A stretch of 64,000 bases of DNA from Catenisphaera adipataccumulans (GCF_014202755.1 NZ_JACHHK010000006.1:1-64000); one strand, 5' to 3'. Numbered from the stretch's first letter, positions 1 to 8,079 are shown. The notes: generated by a model not told the origin, from the letters alone. Made by a program: numbers and translations.

Positions 1-111
1 AATTCCGCCTGATCAGCAAACCATTAAGATTCCCTTTAGGTAAAGACAAAATGAAGGGACAGAAAAATTTATGACCCCTTTACTAAAGTATAGAACGCAA
101 TAAATTCACAC

Positions 112-140
112 TTGCATTCGTTATGATTCTTTTGTATAAT
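112..140 (+). promoter_or_regulatory. Sigma-A promoter of tRNA-Leu
   Basis: TTGCAT (112-117) and TATAAT (135-140) are separated by exactly 17 nt. The tRNA begins 12 nt downstream, as expected for a stable-RNA promoter. Bases 1-111 show no gene or other recognisable element. Confidence 0.85.
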
Positions 141-151
141 TATTAAGCAAT

Positions 152-239
152 GCCCGAGTGGTGAAATTGGTAGACGCAGTGGACTCAAAATCCACCGAGT
201 GATGAGCTCGTACCGGTTCGAGTCCGGTCTTGGGCACCA
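152..239 (+). tRNA. tRNA-Leu (anticodon CAA)
   Basis: A class II tRNA with a long variable arm. The 5' acceptor strand GCCCGAG (152-158) pairs with CTTGGGC (229-235), and the discriminator A is followed by an encoded CCA (237-239). The anticodon loop CTCAAAA gives CAA, which reads the UUG leucine codon. The T-arm contains GGTTCGAGTCC. Confidence 0.95.
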
Positions 240-248
240 TGATACTTG

Positions 249-279
249 AAAAGCAGATCAGATGATCTGCTTTTTTATT
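249..279 (+). terminator. Intrinsic terminator of tRNA-Leu
   Basis: The inverted repeat AGCAGATCA / TGATCTGCT (252-271) has a two-base loop and runs into a T tract. It closes the single-gene tRNA transcription unit. Confidence 0.85.
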
Positions 280-470
280 TCTCAGAGTAAATATAAATTT
301 CTTAATATATGGAGAAGATCCGGTGGCTTTTGAATGGATCTATTTTATGAAAATGCGAATATAACCTAAAAAGTCGACGAATTTTTAAGAAATATCATAC
401 TTTTATCTCATACTTTAGTATTATCTTTATGAAATATTCATGTTAAAAAATATAAATTTTTACGTTTTTA

Positions 471-499
471 TTTCAAAATTTATAAAAATTGTGTATAGT
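471..499 (+). promoter_or_regulatory. Promoter of the candidate structured RNA
   Basis: TTTCAA (471-476) and TATAGT (494-499) lie 17 nt apart in an AT-rich stretch. Predicted transcription starts near 505, exactly where an 8-bp perfect hairpin begins. Bases 280-470 contain nothing else that I recognise. Confidence 0.55.
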
Positions 500-504
500 T
501 AGTA

Positions 505-716
505 GTATTTTGGTAAACATCAAAATACGCATGAACATTCAAAAAGGGATAGTTCAGACTTTTTTTCGAAAAGGCTGGACAAATCCTCATACTTTGCCTG
601 TATCTGCATTGGCGGCAGATCAAAAGGATAGGCAATGAACCTGAATTGATAAGAGGGATAAATCATTCAATGAGCAGGGAGAAAAGGCATCGATTTGATT
701 CGATGCCTTTTCTTTT
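505..716 (+). ncRNA. Candidate structured ncRNA, family unassigned
   Basis: About 210 nt bounded by a promoter and a strong terminator, with no convincing ORF. Four hairpins can be read by eye. GTATTTTG / CAAAATAC is at 505-528. GTTCAG / CTGGAC with an inner CTTTT / AAAAGG is at about 551-580. TTGCCT with ATCTGC pairs with GCAGAT and AGGCAA at about 594-637. TGAAT-GAT / ATC-ATTCA lies further 3'. It could be a free small RNA such as a 6S-type RNA. It could also be a leader or riboswitch for the membrane-protein gene at 784, although that gene appears to have its own extended -10. It lacks the T-box AGGGTGG element, the SRP tetraloop motif and RNase P core sequences. The family assignment is open. 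Confidence 0.5.
682..716 (+). terminator. Intrinsic terminator of the candidate ncRNA
   Basis: AAAAGGCATCGA pairs with TCGATGCCTTTT around a short loop and is followed by TCTTTT. The stem is 12 bp and perfect. Confidence 0.85.
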
Positions 717-783
717 ATAAAATTCCCTGAGTTTTCTTTTTTTACCCGGCAGATGTGATAAAATAGATTATCGAGGAAGTTCT

Positions 784-2199
784 ATGAGCAAAGAAGAAAA
801 GAAAAACAGCCCTTACGAAATCGATGATTTTGCACAAGCTTTATTAGATAAAAAAACCGAAACTGTCATCCACGCGGATGATCCGGTCGATGAAGGCCCG
901 AAAACCGATCGGGAAGATGCGGAACAAAAACTTTCCAGTGCGCTGGACCGGCTTCGTAAAGAGCGCGGTCAGAAATCGATCGAACAGGAAGAGCGCGACT
1001 ACAGTATTCGTTTTCATGATCCGATGGAAATGGACGAGTTTGATACGGCCTCTTTCCGTATGGATGATGAAATGACCCAGCAGGCTGTCGTGGAAACAGC
1101 TTTGCATGGTGTTCAGCCAAAACGCGCAGAAAAAGAAGAAAAGACAGAGACAAACGAATCGACAGCGGAGCAGGCAGAACCAAAGCCGAATAAAAAACAG
1201 CCATTTTGGAAACGGAGAAAAACAAGATCCAAACCGGCAAAACCCAAAGCGGATAAAGAAGGAAAACCAGGATCTCAAAAAATACAAAAAAATCAAGAAG
1301 CAAGACCGAAATCTGCCGTGCAGGAGTTCTTTGAGTCGGAAGAGCCTGCCGATCCAACGGAAGCAGAACCGACAAAAGAAGAGAATAACGCAGGAACTGA
1401 ACCTGCGGCAGAAATAAGCACCCGGCGGTTTGCTTTGCACCGTAAACAAAAACCGCCAAAATCACCGCGGCAGAAAATGAAATGGATCGTGATCCTGACC
1501 GTATTCCTGGCAGGGGCTTTATTGCTTTGTGCCTATTCTTATAAAGTAATTGTTTATGATCCGGCACATCTGGTGACAGAACAGCAGCAGAAATATTACG
1601 ATCAGTTCGTTTCATATGCCGATGAGTGGGATATGCTTTCGGATACGGAGAAAAATGAATTGATCAGTTCGCCGATGCAGAAAAAGTATAAAAAGCTGAA
1701 CGAGCAGCAGAAAACCGACATCAACGCTTATTTTAAGGAGCAGACAGGAAAAACACTGACGGCACGGATCAAAGAACTGAAACAGAAAAAGACGAATAAA
1801 TCTTTGGAGAAAGATGAAAATTATCAGACGATCATTGCTTATCTTAATGACTGGGATACCTATGATGATTCGACAAAATCGTTGGTCGTCCAATACAAGG
1901 ATATGTACAAACAGTTGAATTCCTATCTGCAGGATAAAGTGAACGATCTCTCGAAAAAGAAGACGGATAAAAGTTTTTTAACATTGATCCAAGAATACGA
2001 AACAACCGACGAAGAAGAAACGGAAACGGATACTTCAACGAGCACAGACTCAGAAAGTACGGATACGCAGACAACGCAGTCTGACCAAGCGCAGACGGAT
2101 TCCCAGCAAGCCACGGATACATACAGCACACAAACAGATAGTACACAGACCGATACGCAGGGACAATATGATTATTATAATACGCAGATGCCTGCATAA
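784..2199 (+). CDS. Orphan single-pass membrane protein with duplicated outer domain
   Basis: Function not recognised; 471 residues. Residues 1-233 are a highly charged, low-complexity cytoplasmic region rich in Glu, Lys and Pro. Residues 234-253 form one clear transmembrane helix. Residues about 260-410 form a helical outer domain that looks like two tandem copies of a module of about 65 residues; each has an aromatic-x-x-x-W-D start, a Y-K-x-L-N core and a lysine-rich end. Residues about 415-471 are a Ser/Thr/Asp/Gln-rich tail. There is no signal peptidase site or sorting motif. The start is the ATG after GAGGAAG, and an extended -10 (TGaTAAAAT, 756-764) lies just upstream. The gene stands alone, closed by the terminator at 2215. 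A role in envelope or division scaffolding is possible but unsupported. Confidence 0.85.
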   Translation: MSKEEKKNSPYEIDDFAQALLDKKTETVIHADDPVDEGPKTDREDAEQKLSSALDRLRKERGQKSIEQEERDYSIRFHDPMEMDEFDTASFRMDDEMTQQAVVETALHGVQPKRAEKEEKTETNESTAEQAEPKPNKKQPFWKRRKTRSKPAKPKADKEGKPGSQKIQKNQEARPKSAVQEFFESEEPADPTEAEPTKEENNAGTEPAAEISTRRFALHRKQKPPKSPRQKMKWIVILTVFLAGALLLCAYSYKVIVYDPAHLVTEQQQKYYDQFVSYADEWDMLSDTEKNELISSPMQKKYKKLNEQQKTDINAYFKEQTGKTLTARIKELKQKKTNKSLEKDENYQTIIAYLNDWDTYDDSTKSLVVQYKDMYKQLNSYLQDKVNDLSKKKTDKSFLTLIQEYETTDEEETETDTSTSTDSESTDTQTTQSDQAQTDSQQATDTYSTQTDSTQTDTQGQYDYYNTQMPA

Positions 2200-2210
2200 G
2201 GAGGCTATAG

Positions 2211-2267
2211 ATGATAAAAAACCGTTTTAACAAAAAACGGTTTTTTTATTTCATCCTTGCAATTTAA
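2211..2267 (+). CDS. Possible 18-residue peptide read through a terminator
   Basis: ATG at 2211 sits 6 nt after a near-perfect Shine-Dalgarno, AAGGAGG (2198-2204), and opens a frame encoding MIKNRFNKKRFFYFILAI before TAA at 2265. The codons run straight through the terminator hairpin at 2215-2247, so the peptide could be made only from readthrough transcripts. The peptide is basic and then hydrophobic, like a tiny membrane peptide. It may be chance; the strength of the ribosome site is the only real evidence. Confidence 0.25.
   Translation: MIKNRFNKKRFFYFILAI
2215..2247 (+). terminator. Intrinsic terminator after the orphan membrane protein
   Basis: AAAAACCGTTTT pairs with AAAACGGTTTTT around a short loop, with T residues following the stem. 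Confidence 0.8.
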
Positions 2268-2297
2268 ACAGACTTCATGTACTATATAAAAGCAGTT

Positions 2298-2373
2298 GCC
2301 GAAGTAGCACAGTTGGTAGTGCAACGCACTCGTAACGCGTAGGTCGGAGGTTCAAGTCCTCTCTTCGGCACCA
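2298..2373 (+). tRNA. tRNA-Thr (anticodon CGT)
   Basis: The acceptor GCCGAAG (2298-2304) pairs with CTTCGGC (2363-2369), followed by discriminator A and an encoded CCA. The anticodon loop CTCGTAA gives CGT, which reads ACG. The anticodon stem has one A-C mismatch next to the loop. The T-loop TTCAAGT is normal. A weak TTGCAA and a TATATA box lie upstream, but their spacing of 20 nt is not ideal. Confidence 0.94.
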
Positions 2374-2385
2374 TTTGTCTGAATC

Positions 2386-2412
2386 GCATCACGTTCCTGT
2401 GATGCTTTTTTT
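2386..2412 (+). terminator. Intrinsic terminator of tRNA-Thr
   Basis: GCATCAC / GTGATGC with a 6-nt loop, then seven T residues. It sits between tRNA-Thr and proC. No separate proC promoter was found after it, so proC may depend on readthrough. Confidence 0.85.
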
Positions 2413-2433
2413 GAAGGAAAAAGAGGTAAGAAA

Positions 2434-3225
2434 ATGAAATTAGGATTTATCGGATGCGGCAACATGGCCAATGCGATGATCAACGGCATTGTTGCATCAC
2501 AGGTCGTAAAGCCAGATGAAATCATTGCTTCCAATCGTTCGATGCCGGCATTGGAAAAAGCACAGGCGGCCTACGGTATTCATGTTACACAAAACAACAA
2601 TGAAGCCGCCGAAGCAGATATCGTTTTCTTATGTGTAAAACCTAAGGTATATCCGGAAGTGATCAAACAAATCCGGGATCAAATGACCGATGATCAAATC
2701 ATCGTGACCATTGCGCCGGGCTTTACACTGGAAGCTTTGGAAAATGCATTCGGAAAACCGGTCAAACTGGTCCGCACGATGCCAAATACACCAGCCATGG
2801 TATCTGAAGGCATGACGGCTTTTACGACCAATGAATTGGTATCCAGAGCGGAAACGGAACAAGTGAAAAAGCTGCTCAATGCGTTCGGACGCTGTGAAGA
2901 AGTAGAAGAGTTCATGATGGATGCGGTTACTTCGGTTTCCGGATCTTCACCGGCCTATGTCTATATGATGATCGAAGCGATGGCGGACGGCGCTGTACGG
3001 GATGGCATGCCGCGGGCACAAGCCGTACGTTTTGCGGCCCAGGCGGTTCTAGGATCCGCAAAGATGGTGCTGGAAACCGGCAGACATCCAGGCGAATTAA
3101 AAGATATGGTTTGTTCGCCGGCCGGCACGACGATCGAAGCAGTGGCAGTCCTGGAAGAAAAAGGATTCCGGGCTGCGGTACTGGATGCGATGGCAGCTTG
3201 TACAAAAAAAGCGAAAGGAAAGTAA
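2434..3225 (+). CDS. proC: Pyrroline-5-carboxylate reductase
   Basis: Catalyses the last step of proline synthesis, NAD(P)H-dependent reduction of pyrroline-5-carboxylate to proline, in the cytoplasm. The 263-residue length is normal. The N-terminus carries the Rossmann motif GFIGCGNMANAM (residues 4-15). The middle has VRTMPNTPAMVSEGM, and the C-terminal dimerisation half has the family signature around SGSSPAYVYMMIEAM and PGELKDMVCSPAGTTIEA. The ATG follows AAGAGGTAAG. The next gene starts directly after the stop codon, so the two are probably cotranscribed despite unrelated functions. Confidence 0.96.
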   Translation: MKLGFIGCGNMANAMINGIVASQVVKPDEIIASNRSMPALEKAQAAYGIHVTQNNNEAAEADIVFLCVKPKVYPEVIKQIRDQMTDDQIIVTIAPGFTLEALENAFGKPVKLVRTMPNTPAMVSEGMTAFTTNELVSRAETEQVKKLLNAFGRCEEVEEFMMDAVTSVSGSSPAYVYMMIEAMADGAVRDGMPRAQAVRFAAQAVLGSAKMVLETGRHPGELKDMVCSPAGTTIEAVAVLEEKGFRAAVLDAMAACTKKAKGK

Positions 3226-4389
3226 ATGAAAACTATTCGTGAAGATCTACGATCTTTTCAGAAAAATGACTGGCTGATCATGATTATGGTCACGTCGATT
3301 TTTCTGCCGCATTTGGTCTTTATTTTGACCAATGTCGTGATTCTTTCGTATTTATTACTGAAAGGCGAATTATGGCCGTATATCCGCAGACAAGTCGGTA
3401 AGAAATGGGTCTATGGTTTCCTGCTTCTGGAAGCAATCGTGTGCGTTGTTTATCGGAATTTGCTTGGGTTCGGAGTGACCGCCGGTTTCTTCCTGTTGAT
3501 GGTGAGCGTCGGCTATTATTCGCAGGTCATTCATCCGAAGTTGTTCCATTATATAACGGAATGGGTGCTGATCTGTTCGGTGCCGATGATCATTCTTGGG
3601 CTCATTCAGTTCCGCTATGTATCGCAGCTGGGCGGCTATTCTTTTTGGGAATTCAAGATCCAGAACAGTCCGTCTCGCCGGATCACCGGAACGTTTCAGA
3701 ATGCCAATTTGTTTGCGCTGATGTGCGAGTATGTTTTAGCGACATGTTTATATTGTTTCCTAAAAAATAAGCAGCTTCTGCATCGTGTGTGGTATGTTTG
3801 TATCGCACTGGCCAATTTTGGCATTATTTTATTGACCGGCTGCCGGGCTGCGTTGGTCCCGCTGATCTTTGTGATCCCGATATTGCTTTATTTTGCGAAA
3901 GAGAAAAAATTGATGGTGGTGTATGCGGCAGCATTGGCCGCTGTTCTTGGTGCGGTTGTTACCCATCCGACCTTGATCCCGCGTTTCAATGATTTCAGCA
4001 CGATCGAAAGTCGGTTCAAGATCTGGCGGGCCGGGATCCGCATGTTTAAAAGATATCCGCTGTTCGGCAACGGCCCGTGGACCTATCATCGCAATTATTT
4101 GGCATTTCATGCACATAAGGCAGTACACTGCCACAATATTTATTTAGATGCGCTCGTTTCATTCGGCATAATAGGCTGTGCTTTTTTCGCTTATTATATT
4201 CTCTACATTTTTAAAATTGTCCGCCGGACATTGTCTGCAGATCGGCTGCTGTTCGGTTTTATGGTCGGCATGTTGGTGATCGTCGGTGTGCATGGGCTCG
4301 TTGATGGTACGCTGTATCCGATCAAAGATGATTTGTATTTATTGTTTATTTTATACAGTGGATTTATGTATCGAAAACAATCTGCATAG
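3226..4389 (+). CDS. O-antigen ligase/polymerase-family membrane protein
   Basis: A polytopic membrane protein of 387 residues with about ten hydrophobic segments. It resembles the Wzy/WaaL-type O-antigen ligase family. The typical large extracytoplasmic loop lies at about residues 255-305 and carries the family-like FKIWRAGIRMFKRYPLFGNGP stretch, followed by a conserved-looking H-x-H-N-I-Y-L-D segment. Such proteins join or polymerise undecaprenyl-linked glycans on the outer membrane face. In a Gram-positive this could act on teichoic acid or capsule chains, but no glycosyltransferases are adjacent to narrow the substrate. The ATG follows GAAAGGAAAG inside the end of proC and starts one base after its stop codon. 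Confidence 0.8.
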   Translation: MKTIREDLRSFQKNDWLIMIMVTSIFLPHLVFILTNVVILSYLLLKGELWPYIRRQVGKKWVYGFLLLEAIVCVVYRNLLGFGVTAGFFLLMVSVGYYSQVIHPKLFHYITEWVLICSVPMIILGLIQFRYVSQLGGYSFWEFKIQNSPSRRITGTFQNANLFALMCEYVLATCLYCFLKNKQLLHRVWYVCIALANFGIILLTGCRAALVPLIFVIPILLYFAKEKKLMVVYAAALAAVLGAVVTHPTLIPRFNDFSTIESRFKIWRAGIRMFKRYPLFGNGPWTYHRNYLAFHAHKAVHCHNIYLDALVSFGIIGCAFFAYYILYIFKIVRRTLSADRLLFGFMVGMLVIVGVHGLVDGTLYPIKDDLYLLFILYSGFMYRKQSA

Positions 4390-4419
4390 ACAAGAAAGAC
4401 AGACAGAGAAGGGAGAACC

Positions 4420-5412
4420 ATGAAATTCTTACCGACTTTGATTTGTCTTTTTTTATCGGCCTCGCTGAGCACAGTACCGATCGATCATTTGGAAAATCAG
4501 GTAAAAACCGTTTCGTCGGCGGATGCACCGGCGCTGTCTAAAAAAATCCGACGTACACAGGATATTTGGATCCGTTATCAGGATTACCAGGAAATCGTCC
4601 TTCATCGTCATCTGGCCGATCCGGAAACTAATCCAAAAACGATTCGCAGCGATCGGCAAGCCATCCGCGCCTGCAGCCGGCAGCTGGAACGTTTAACGGA
4701 TGCCCAAGCGATCCTGGAAAAGAGATTTCAGGCGCAGTATCGGGATATCAAGCCTGGGGGACAGGCAAATATGGATCGTGTGATCCCCGGCGATCATGAT
4801 CTACCGTCCTTCGGCGGGATTTATCGTAAACAAAAACCGGCTTCTGATGCTTGCCTGTTGGAAGGCGATGAAGACGTAGGTGAATACAGTCTATCTTGGA
4901 TTCCTTATATAGAACGTGGTACAATCAGTGCCGGGACATGGGCGTACCCAAGCGGCGGGATGCACTTAGGCATGGATGTCGCTGCACCGCTGATGAGCCG
5001 GATCGTGGCCGGTGCCAATGGATTGATCCTTTATGCAGACGATCCGGTGCCAAGCAACTGCGGTTATTTGGGAAATTACTGCGGCTGGCCCTACGGCGGC
5101 GGTAATACGATCTGTATGCTTGCGGCGGTCAACGGTAAACTTTATGCGGTCAGTTTATGCCATTTATCCAATCAAATCCTGGTCGTTCCCGGCCAGCAGG
5201 TACATCAAGGTGATCTGCTTGCTTATTCGGGCAACAGCGGCAATTCAACCGGACCGCATACACATATTGAAGTGATCGAGCTGAAGACCGACGCTGCGCA
5301 AGCTGCTGCGTATTTTCGGCAAGGTGCGGACTTCAGTTTTGGATGCGGCTGGGATACACCGGCGGCTTGTTCGGCCATTGGCTGCCGGGTACGTCCCGAG
5401 GAAGTTTTTTAG
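4420..5412 (+). CDS. Secreted M23-family (LytM-type) metallopeptidase
   Basis: 330 residues. An N-terminal signal peptide (about residues 1-18, hydrophobic core LICLFLSASLS) is followed by a helical, probably coiled-coil region to about residue 110, then an M23 peptidase domain from about residue 165. The zinc-binding motifs are present: H-x-x-x-D as HLGMD, and H-x-H as GPHTHIEV near residue 285. The enzyme should cut peptidoglycan cross-links or serve as an envelope remodelling factor outside the membrane. The domain contains several Cys residues near residues 215-222 and at the C-terminus, unusual for an anaerobe's secreted protein. The ATG follows GAAGGGAG. It is preceded by the ligase-like gene and followed by the rRNA methylase 9 nt away. 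Confidence 0.88.
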   Translation: MKFLPTLICLFLSASLSTVPIDHLENQVKTVSSADAPALSKKIRRTQDIWIRYQDYQEIVLHRHLADPETNPKTIRSDRQAIRACSRQLERLTDAQAILEKRFQAQYRDIKPGGQANMDRVIPGDHDLPSFGGIYRKQKPASDACLLEGDEDVGEYSLSWIPYIERGTISAGTWAYPSGGMHLGMDVAAPLMSRIVAGANGLILYADDPVPSNCGYLGNYCGWPYGGGNTICMLAAVNGKLYAVSLCHLSNQILVVPGQQVHQGDLLAYSGNSGNSTGPHTHIEVIELKTDAAQAAAYFRQGADFSFGCGWDTPAACSAIGCRVRPEEVF

Positions 5413-5421
5413 GAGAAAAAC

Positions 5422-6738
5422 ATGAATGAGGAATTTTTAGAACGGATCCGATCGTATATCCCCGATGAATACGATGCGTTTGTTAAAACACTATCGCAGC
5501 CGATGTACAGAGGCCTGCGTATCCAGACCCATAAAATCGATCCGGAAACGTTTTTTGCCCATGCAGGCATGCGCCTGCAGAAGGCGCCGTTTTCTGATCA
5601 AATCTATTACATCGACCGACCGATGGGACATACGATCGGCCATATTGCCGGTTTGTTTTATCTGCAGGAGCCCAGTGCTTCCTCTGCGGTGACGGCATTG
5701 GACGTGCAGCCGGACGATACGGTGCTGGACCTGTGTGCCGCCCCGGGCGGAAAAAGTACCCAGATCGCGGATCGGCTGACTTCCGGATTTTTGGTTTCGA
5801 ATGAGATCTCCCGGCATCGTGCCATGACCTTGCTTTCGAATATGGAACGTATGGGCGTGATGAATATGGCGGTGACCAATTTACCGCCTGAGAAACTTTG
5901 TGAGAAAACGGCAGAGGCATTTGATAAAGTGCTGGTCGATGCACCCTGCAGCGGAGAAGGCATGATGAAAAAACATGCTGAGGCTGCAGATTGGTCGCTG
6001 GCACGTGTGCTGACTTGTGCCGACCGCCAAAAAGAAATTCTGAAATCTGCCTATCGCATGCTGAAAAAAGACGGGACGATGGTCTATTCCACCTGTACCT
6101 ATGCCAAAGAAGAGAATGAAGAAGTGATCCGTTGGTTTCTTGCACAGTATCCGGACATGAAACTGGTGCCGGTCGAAGCTTCTTTCGGCCGCCCGGGCTT
6201 TGGCTTGAGCGAATGTCGGCGGATCTTTCCGATGGACGGCGGAGAAGGGCATTTCGTCGCAAAGTTGGTGAAAACAGGCGGCGGCATCGGCCGTCTGCCG
6301 ATTGTGAAAAGCGACCGGCCGGATGCTTCGGCACGGACATTTATTAAACAGCAGATCGGCCGTCTGCCGGCTTATTTTCAGGTCAAAGGCAGTGCGGTCT
6401 TTGCGATGGAACATCCATTTTTGAAACTGCCGGCTTTACGGCAGGGCATCTATGTGGGGGATGTGTTAAAGAATCGTTTCGAGCCAGCCCATGCTTTTTA
6501 TATGAATGCCGATTGGATCGATGCTTATCAAATGAAAGCAGAGCTGAATGAAGAACAAGCAGATGCCTTTTATCATGGTATGCCCGTTGTCTTGGCACAT
6601 TCTAAAGGATTTACAGCAGTCTGTGTCAACGGCTATCCGATCGGCTACGGCAAAAGCGACGGCCGGCAGATCAAAAACAAGCTGCCCAAGGGACTGCGCC
6701 TGCCGCCTCATTCGCATATAAAAAAAGAATTCCGATGA
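5422..6738 (+). CDS. RsmF/NOP2-type 16S rRNA m5C methyltransferase
   Basis: An S-adenosylmethionine-dependent RNA cytosine-5 methyltransferase of 438 residues, the usual size for RsmF-type enzymes with a C-terminal extension. The SAM-binding motif DLCAAPGGKS is near residue 108. The first catalytic-Cys motif is DAPCSGEGMM (near 174), and the second is YSTCTYAKEENE (near 222). The last 130 residues form the RNA-binding C-terminal domain of this group. The most likely target is 16S rRNA, but the exact position cannot be read from sequence. The start has AGGAGAAAAAC upstream. The gene ends in a bidirectional terminator. Confidence 0.92.
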   Translation: MNEEFLERIRSYIPDEYDAFVKTLSQPMYRGLRIQTHKIDPETFFAHAGMRLQKAPFSDQIYYIDRPMGHTIGHIAGLFYLQEPSASSAVTALDVQPDDTVLDLCAAPGGKSTQIADRLTSGFLVSNEISRHRAMTLLSNMERMGVMNMAVTNLPPEKLCEKTAEAFDKVLVDAPCSGEGMMKKHAEAADWSLARVLTCADRQKEILKSAYRMLKKDGTMVYSTCTYAKEENEEVIRWFLAQYPDMKLVPVEASFGRPGFGLSECRRIFPMDGGEGHFVAKLVKTGGGIGRLPIVKSDRPDASARTFIKQQIGRLPAYFQVKGSAVFAMEHPFLKLPALRQGIYVGDVLKNRFEPAHAFYMNADWIDAYQMKAELNEEQADAFYHGMPVVLAHSKGFTAVCVNGYPIGYGKSDGRQIKNKLPKGLRLPPHSHIKKEFR

Positions 6739-6752
6739 TCATCATCGGAATC
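6728..6752. terminator. Bidirectional terminator between rRNA methylase and flavodiiron gene
   Basis: GATTCCGATGAT-type arms, with A residues on the left and T residues on the right, so the hairpin can end transcription from both converging genes. Confidence 0.85.
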
Positions 6753-6756
6753 TTTT

Positions 6757-7944
6757 TTATAAGTTCTTTGCGATTTCTTTTGCGGTTTCGTAATAATTAT
6801 CCAGCTGTTCCTGGTTCGGACTGAAGCTCTGGCCAATTGCGTTCTGCACCATTTCCAGACCGGCTTCGGCCATTTTTTCATCCAAGATCGACGGCACTTT
6901 CGGGAACCAGCCGTAGGCACCGAACGTCAGGCCTTTCTTGCCTTTTAACTTCGCTGCCCGTAAGTGTTCCAAAAAGGCTGCCACGCTGTAGGACATATCG
7001 TTGTTGTAGGTACCGGAACCTAAGCAGATCAGTTTCGAATCCATTGCTTCACGGAAGACGATGGACGATTTGGTTTCGCTCAGTTTATAAATTTTTACTT
7101 CCATACCGCCGGCAGCAAAACCTTCTGCCATGCTTTCGGCGATTTGCTGGGTATGATTCCAGACCGACTGATAGACGATCAATACTTTGTTCTTGTTTTC
7201 CAGATTCGCAAATTTCTGGTAGGCTGCCAGGATATCCGGAATGTATTGTTTCCAGATGATACCGTGTGCCGGCATGATGTATTCGATCTCCCAGTTTTTG
7301 GAAAGGATCAAATTCAGCTTTGCTTTGACCTGTGCGGTATAAGAAAGCACGATATTCGCAAAATATTCCTTCGCCTGTTCGATGCAGTACCAGCGGTCCA
7401 GATTTTCATCGGTCATCTGATAATTGATGATGTGCTGACCGAATGCATCGTTCGAGAATACAACTTTCAGTTCCGGCGAATACGTCAGCATATTATCCGG
7501 CCAGTGGATCATCTGCATCTCGACAAAAGTCAACGTATATTTACCTGTGCTCATGGTATCATCGGTTTTCAGCACCTGGATCGGTACATCACCGAAATAC
7601 TGCGCTTTCATGTTGCGGACACCGCCCTGTGACGCATACACTTTCGCATTTGGATATTTCGCGTAAATTTTTACAAAAGCACCGGAATGATCCGGCTCTG
7701 CGTGCTGGAGAATAATATTGTCAATTGGCCGATCGCCTAATACAGATACGATGCGTTCGATGCATTCATCGGCAAATTCTGCTTCGACCGTATCGATCAA
7801 TGTTACCTGGTCATCAACGATCAAATAGGCATTGTATGTTGTGCCTTCTTCGATCGGGTAAAGCTCACCGTGGAAATGACGATTGTTGAGATCGCGGACA
7901 CCAACCCAATACACGTTCTCTTTGATTTGAACAGCTTGTTTCAT
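6757..7944 (-). CDS. FprA-type flavodiiron protein (oxygen/NO reductase)
   Basis: 395 residues. Residues 1-250 are a metallo-beta-lactamase-like domain with the diiron ligand motif H81-x-E83-x-D85-H86 and downstream His/Asp ligands. Residues about 255-395 are a flavodoxin domain, starting with VLIVYQSVWNHTQQIAESM, that binds FMN. The family reduces O2 to water, and some members reduce NO, using electrons from rubredoxin or coenzyme F420-like donors. This protects anaerobes from oxygen. No rubredoxin gene is adjacent. The start is the ATG after a GAGGTG ribosome site. A 12-bp perfect palindrome upstream (7987-7998) may be an operator. Confidence 0.93.
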   Translation of the reverse strand: MKQAVQIKENVYWVGVRDLNNRHFHGELYPIEEGTTYNAYLIVDDQVTLIDTVEAEFADECIERIVSVLGDRPIDNIILQHAEPDHSGAFVKIYAKYPNAKVYASQGGVRNMKAQYFGDVPIQVLKTDDTMSTGKYTLTFVEMQMIHWPDNMLTYSPELKVVFSNDAFGQHIINYQMTDENLDRWYCIEQAKEYFANIVLSYTAQVKAKLNLILSKNWEIEYIMPAHGIIWKQYIPDILAAYQKFANLENKNKVLIVYQSVWNHTQQIAESMAEGFAAGGMEVKIYKLSETKSSIVFREAMDSKLICLGSGTYNNDMSYSVAAFLEHLRAAKLKGKKGLTFGAYGWFPKVPSILDEKMAEAGLEMVQNAIGQSFSPNQEQLDNYYETAKEIAKNL

Positions 7945-7986
7945 TCTATTTTCACCTCATGAATAGTCTAAATGGTTTGGACGGGA

Positions 7987-7998
7987 TTGTCTAGACAA
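7987..7998. promoter_or_regulatory. Perfect 12-bp palindrome, possible operator
   Basis: TTGTCTAGACAA is a perfect inverted repeat, 43 nt upstream of the flavodiiron start and about 54 nt upstream of the divergent aldolase promoter. Its position in the 5' region of an oxygen-detoxifying gene suggests a binding site for a dimeric regulator. The regulator is unknown. Confidence 0.4.
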
Positions 7999-8015
7999 AT
8001 TCAAAAATCGATTCA

Positions 8016-8047
8016 AATAATAAAAAATAATAAAAAATAATAAAAAA
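8016..8047. repeat. Three tandem copies of an A-rich decamer (UP-element-like)
   Basis: The unit ATAATAAAAA is repeated three times, ending 5 nt before the -35 box of the aldolase promoter. A-tracts in this position usually act as UP elements contacted by the RNA polymerase alpha subunit. They may also bend DNA between the two divergent genes. Confidence 0.6.
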
Positions 8048-8051
8048 ATGC

Positions 8052-8079
8052 TTGTATCTTCGCCTCTTTATGCTATAAT
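8052..8079 (+). promoter_or_regulatory. Promoter of the transaldolase-like gene
   Basis: TTGTAT (8052-8057), a 16-nt spacer, and an extended -10 TGcTATAAT (8071-8079). It lies inside a longer open frame, showing that the upstream in-frame ATG at 8048 is not the start. Confidence 0.85.

Noticed and set aside
505-716. A tracrRNA, T-box, SRP RNA or RNase P RNA in the first intergenic region
   Set aside because: There are no repeats or cas genes nearby, and the T-box AGGGTGG element, the SRP loop and RNase P core motifs are all missing.
844-1615. Long antisense ORFs inside the 471-residue membrane protein
   Set aside because: Low-complexity codon composition of the sense gene opens the other strand; the frames have no ribosome site or domain, and the sense frame has a promoter, ribosome site and terminator.
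5483-6414. Large minus-strand ORFs opposite the rRNA methyltransferase
   Set aside because: The plus frame carries all methyltransferase motifs. The antisense frames have Arg/Pro/Ser-rich composition typical of shadows.
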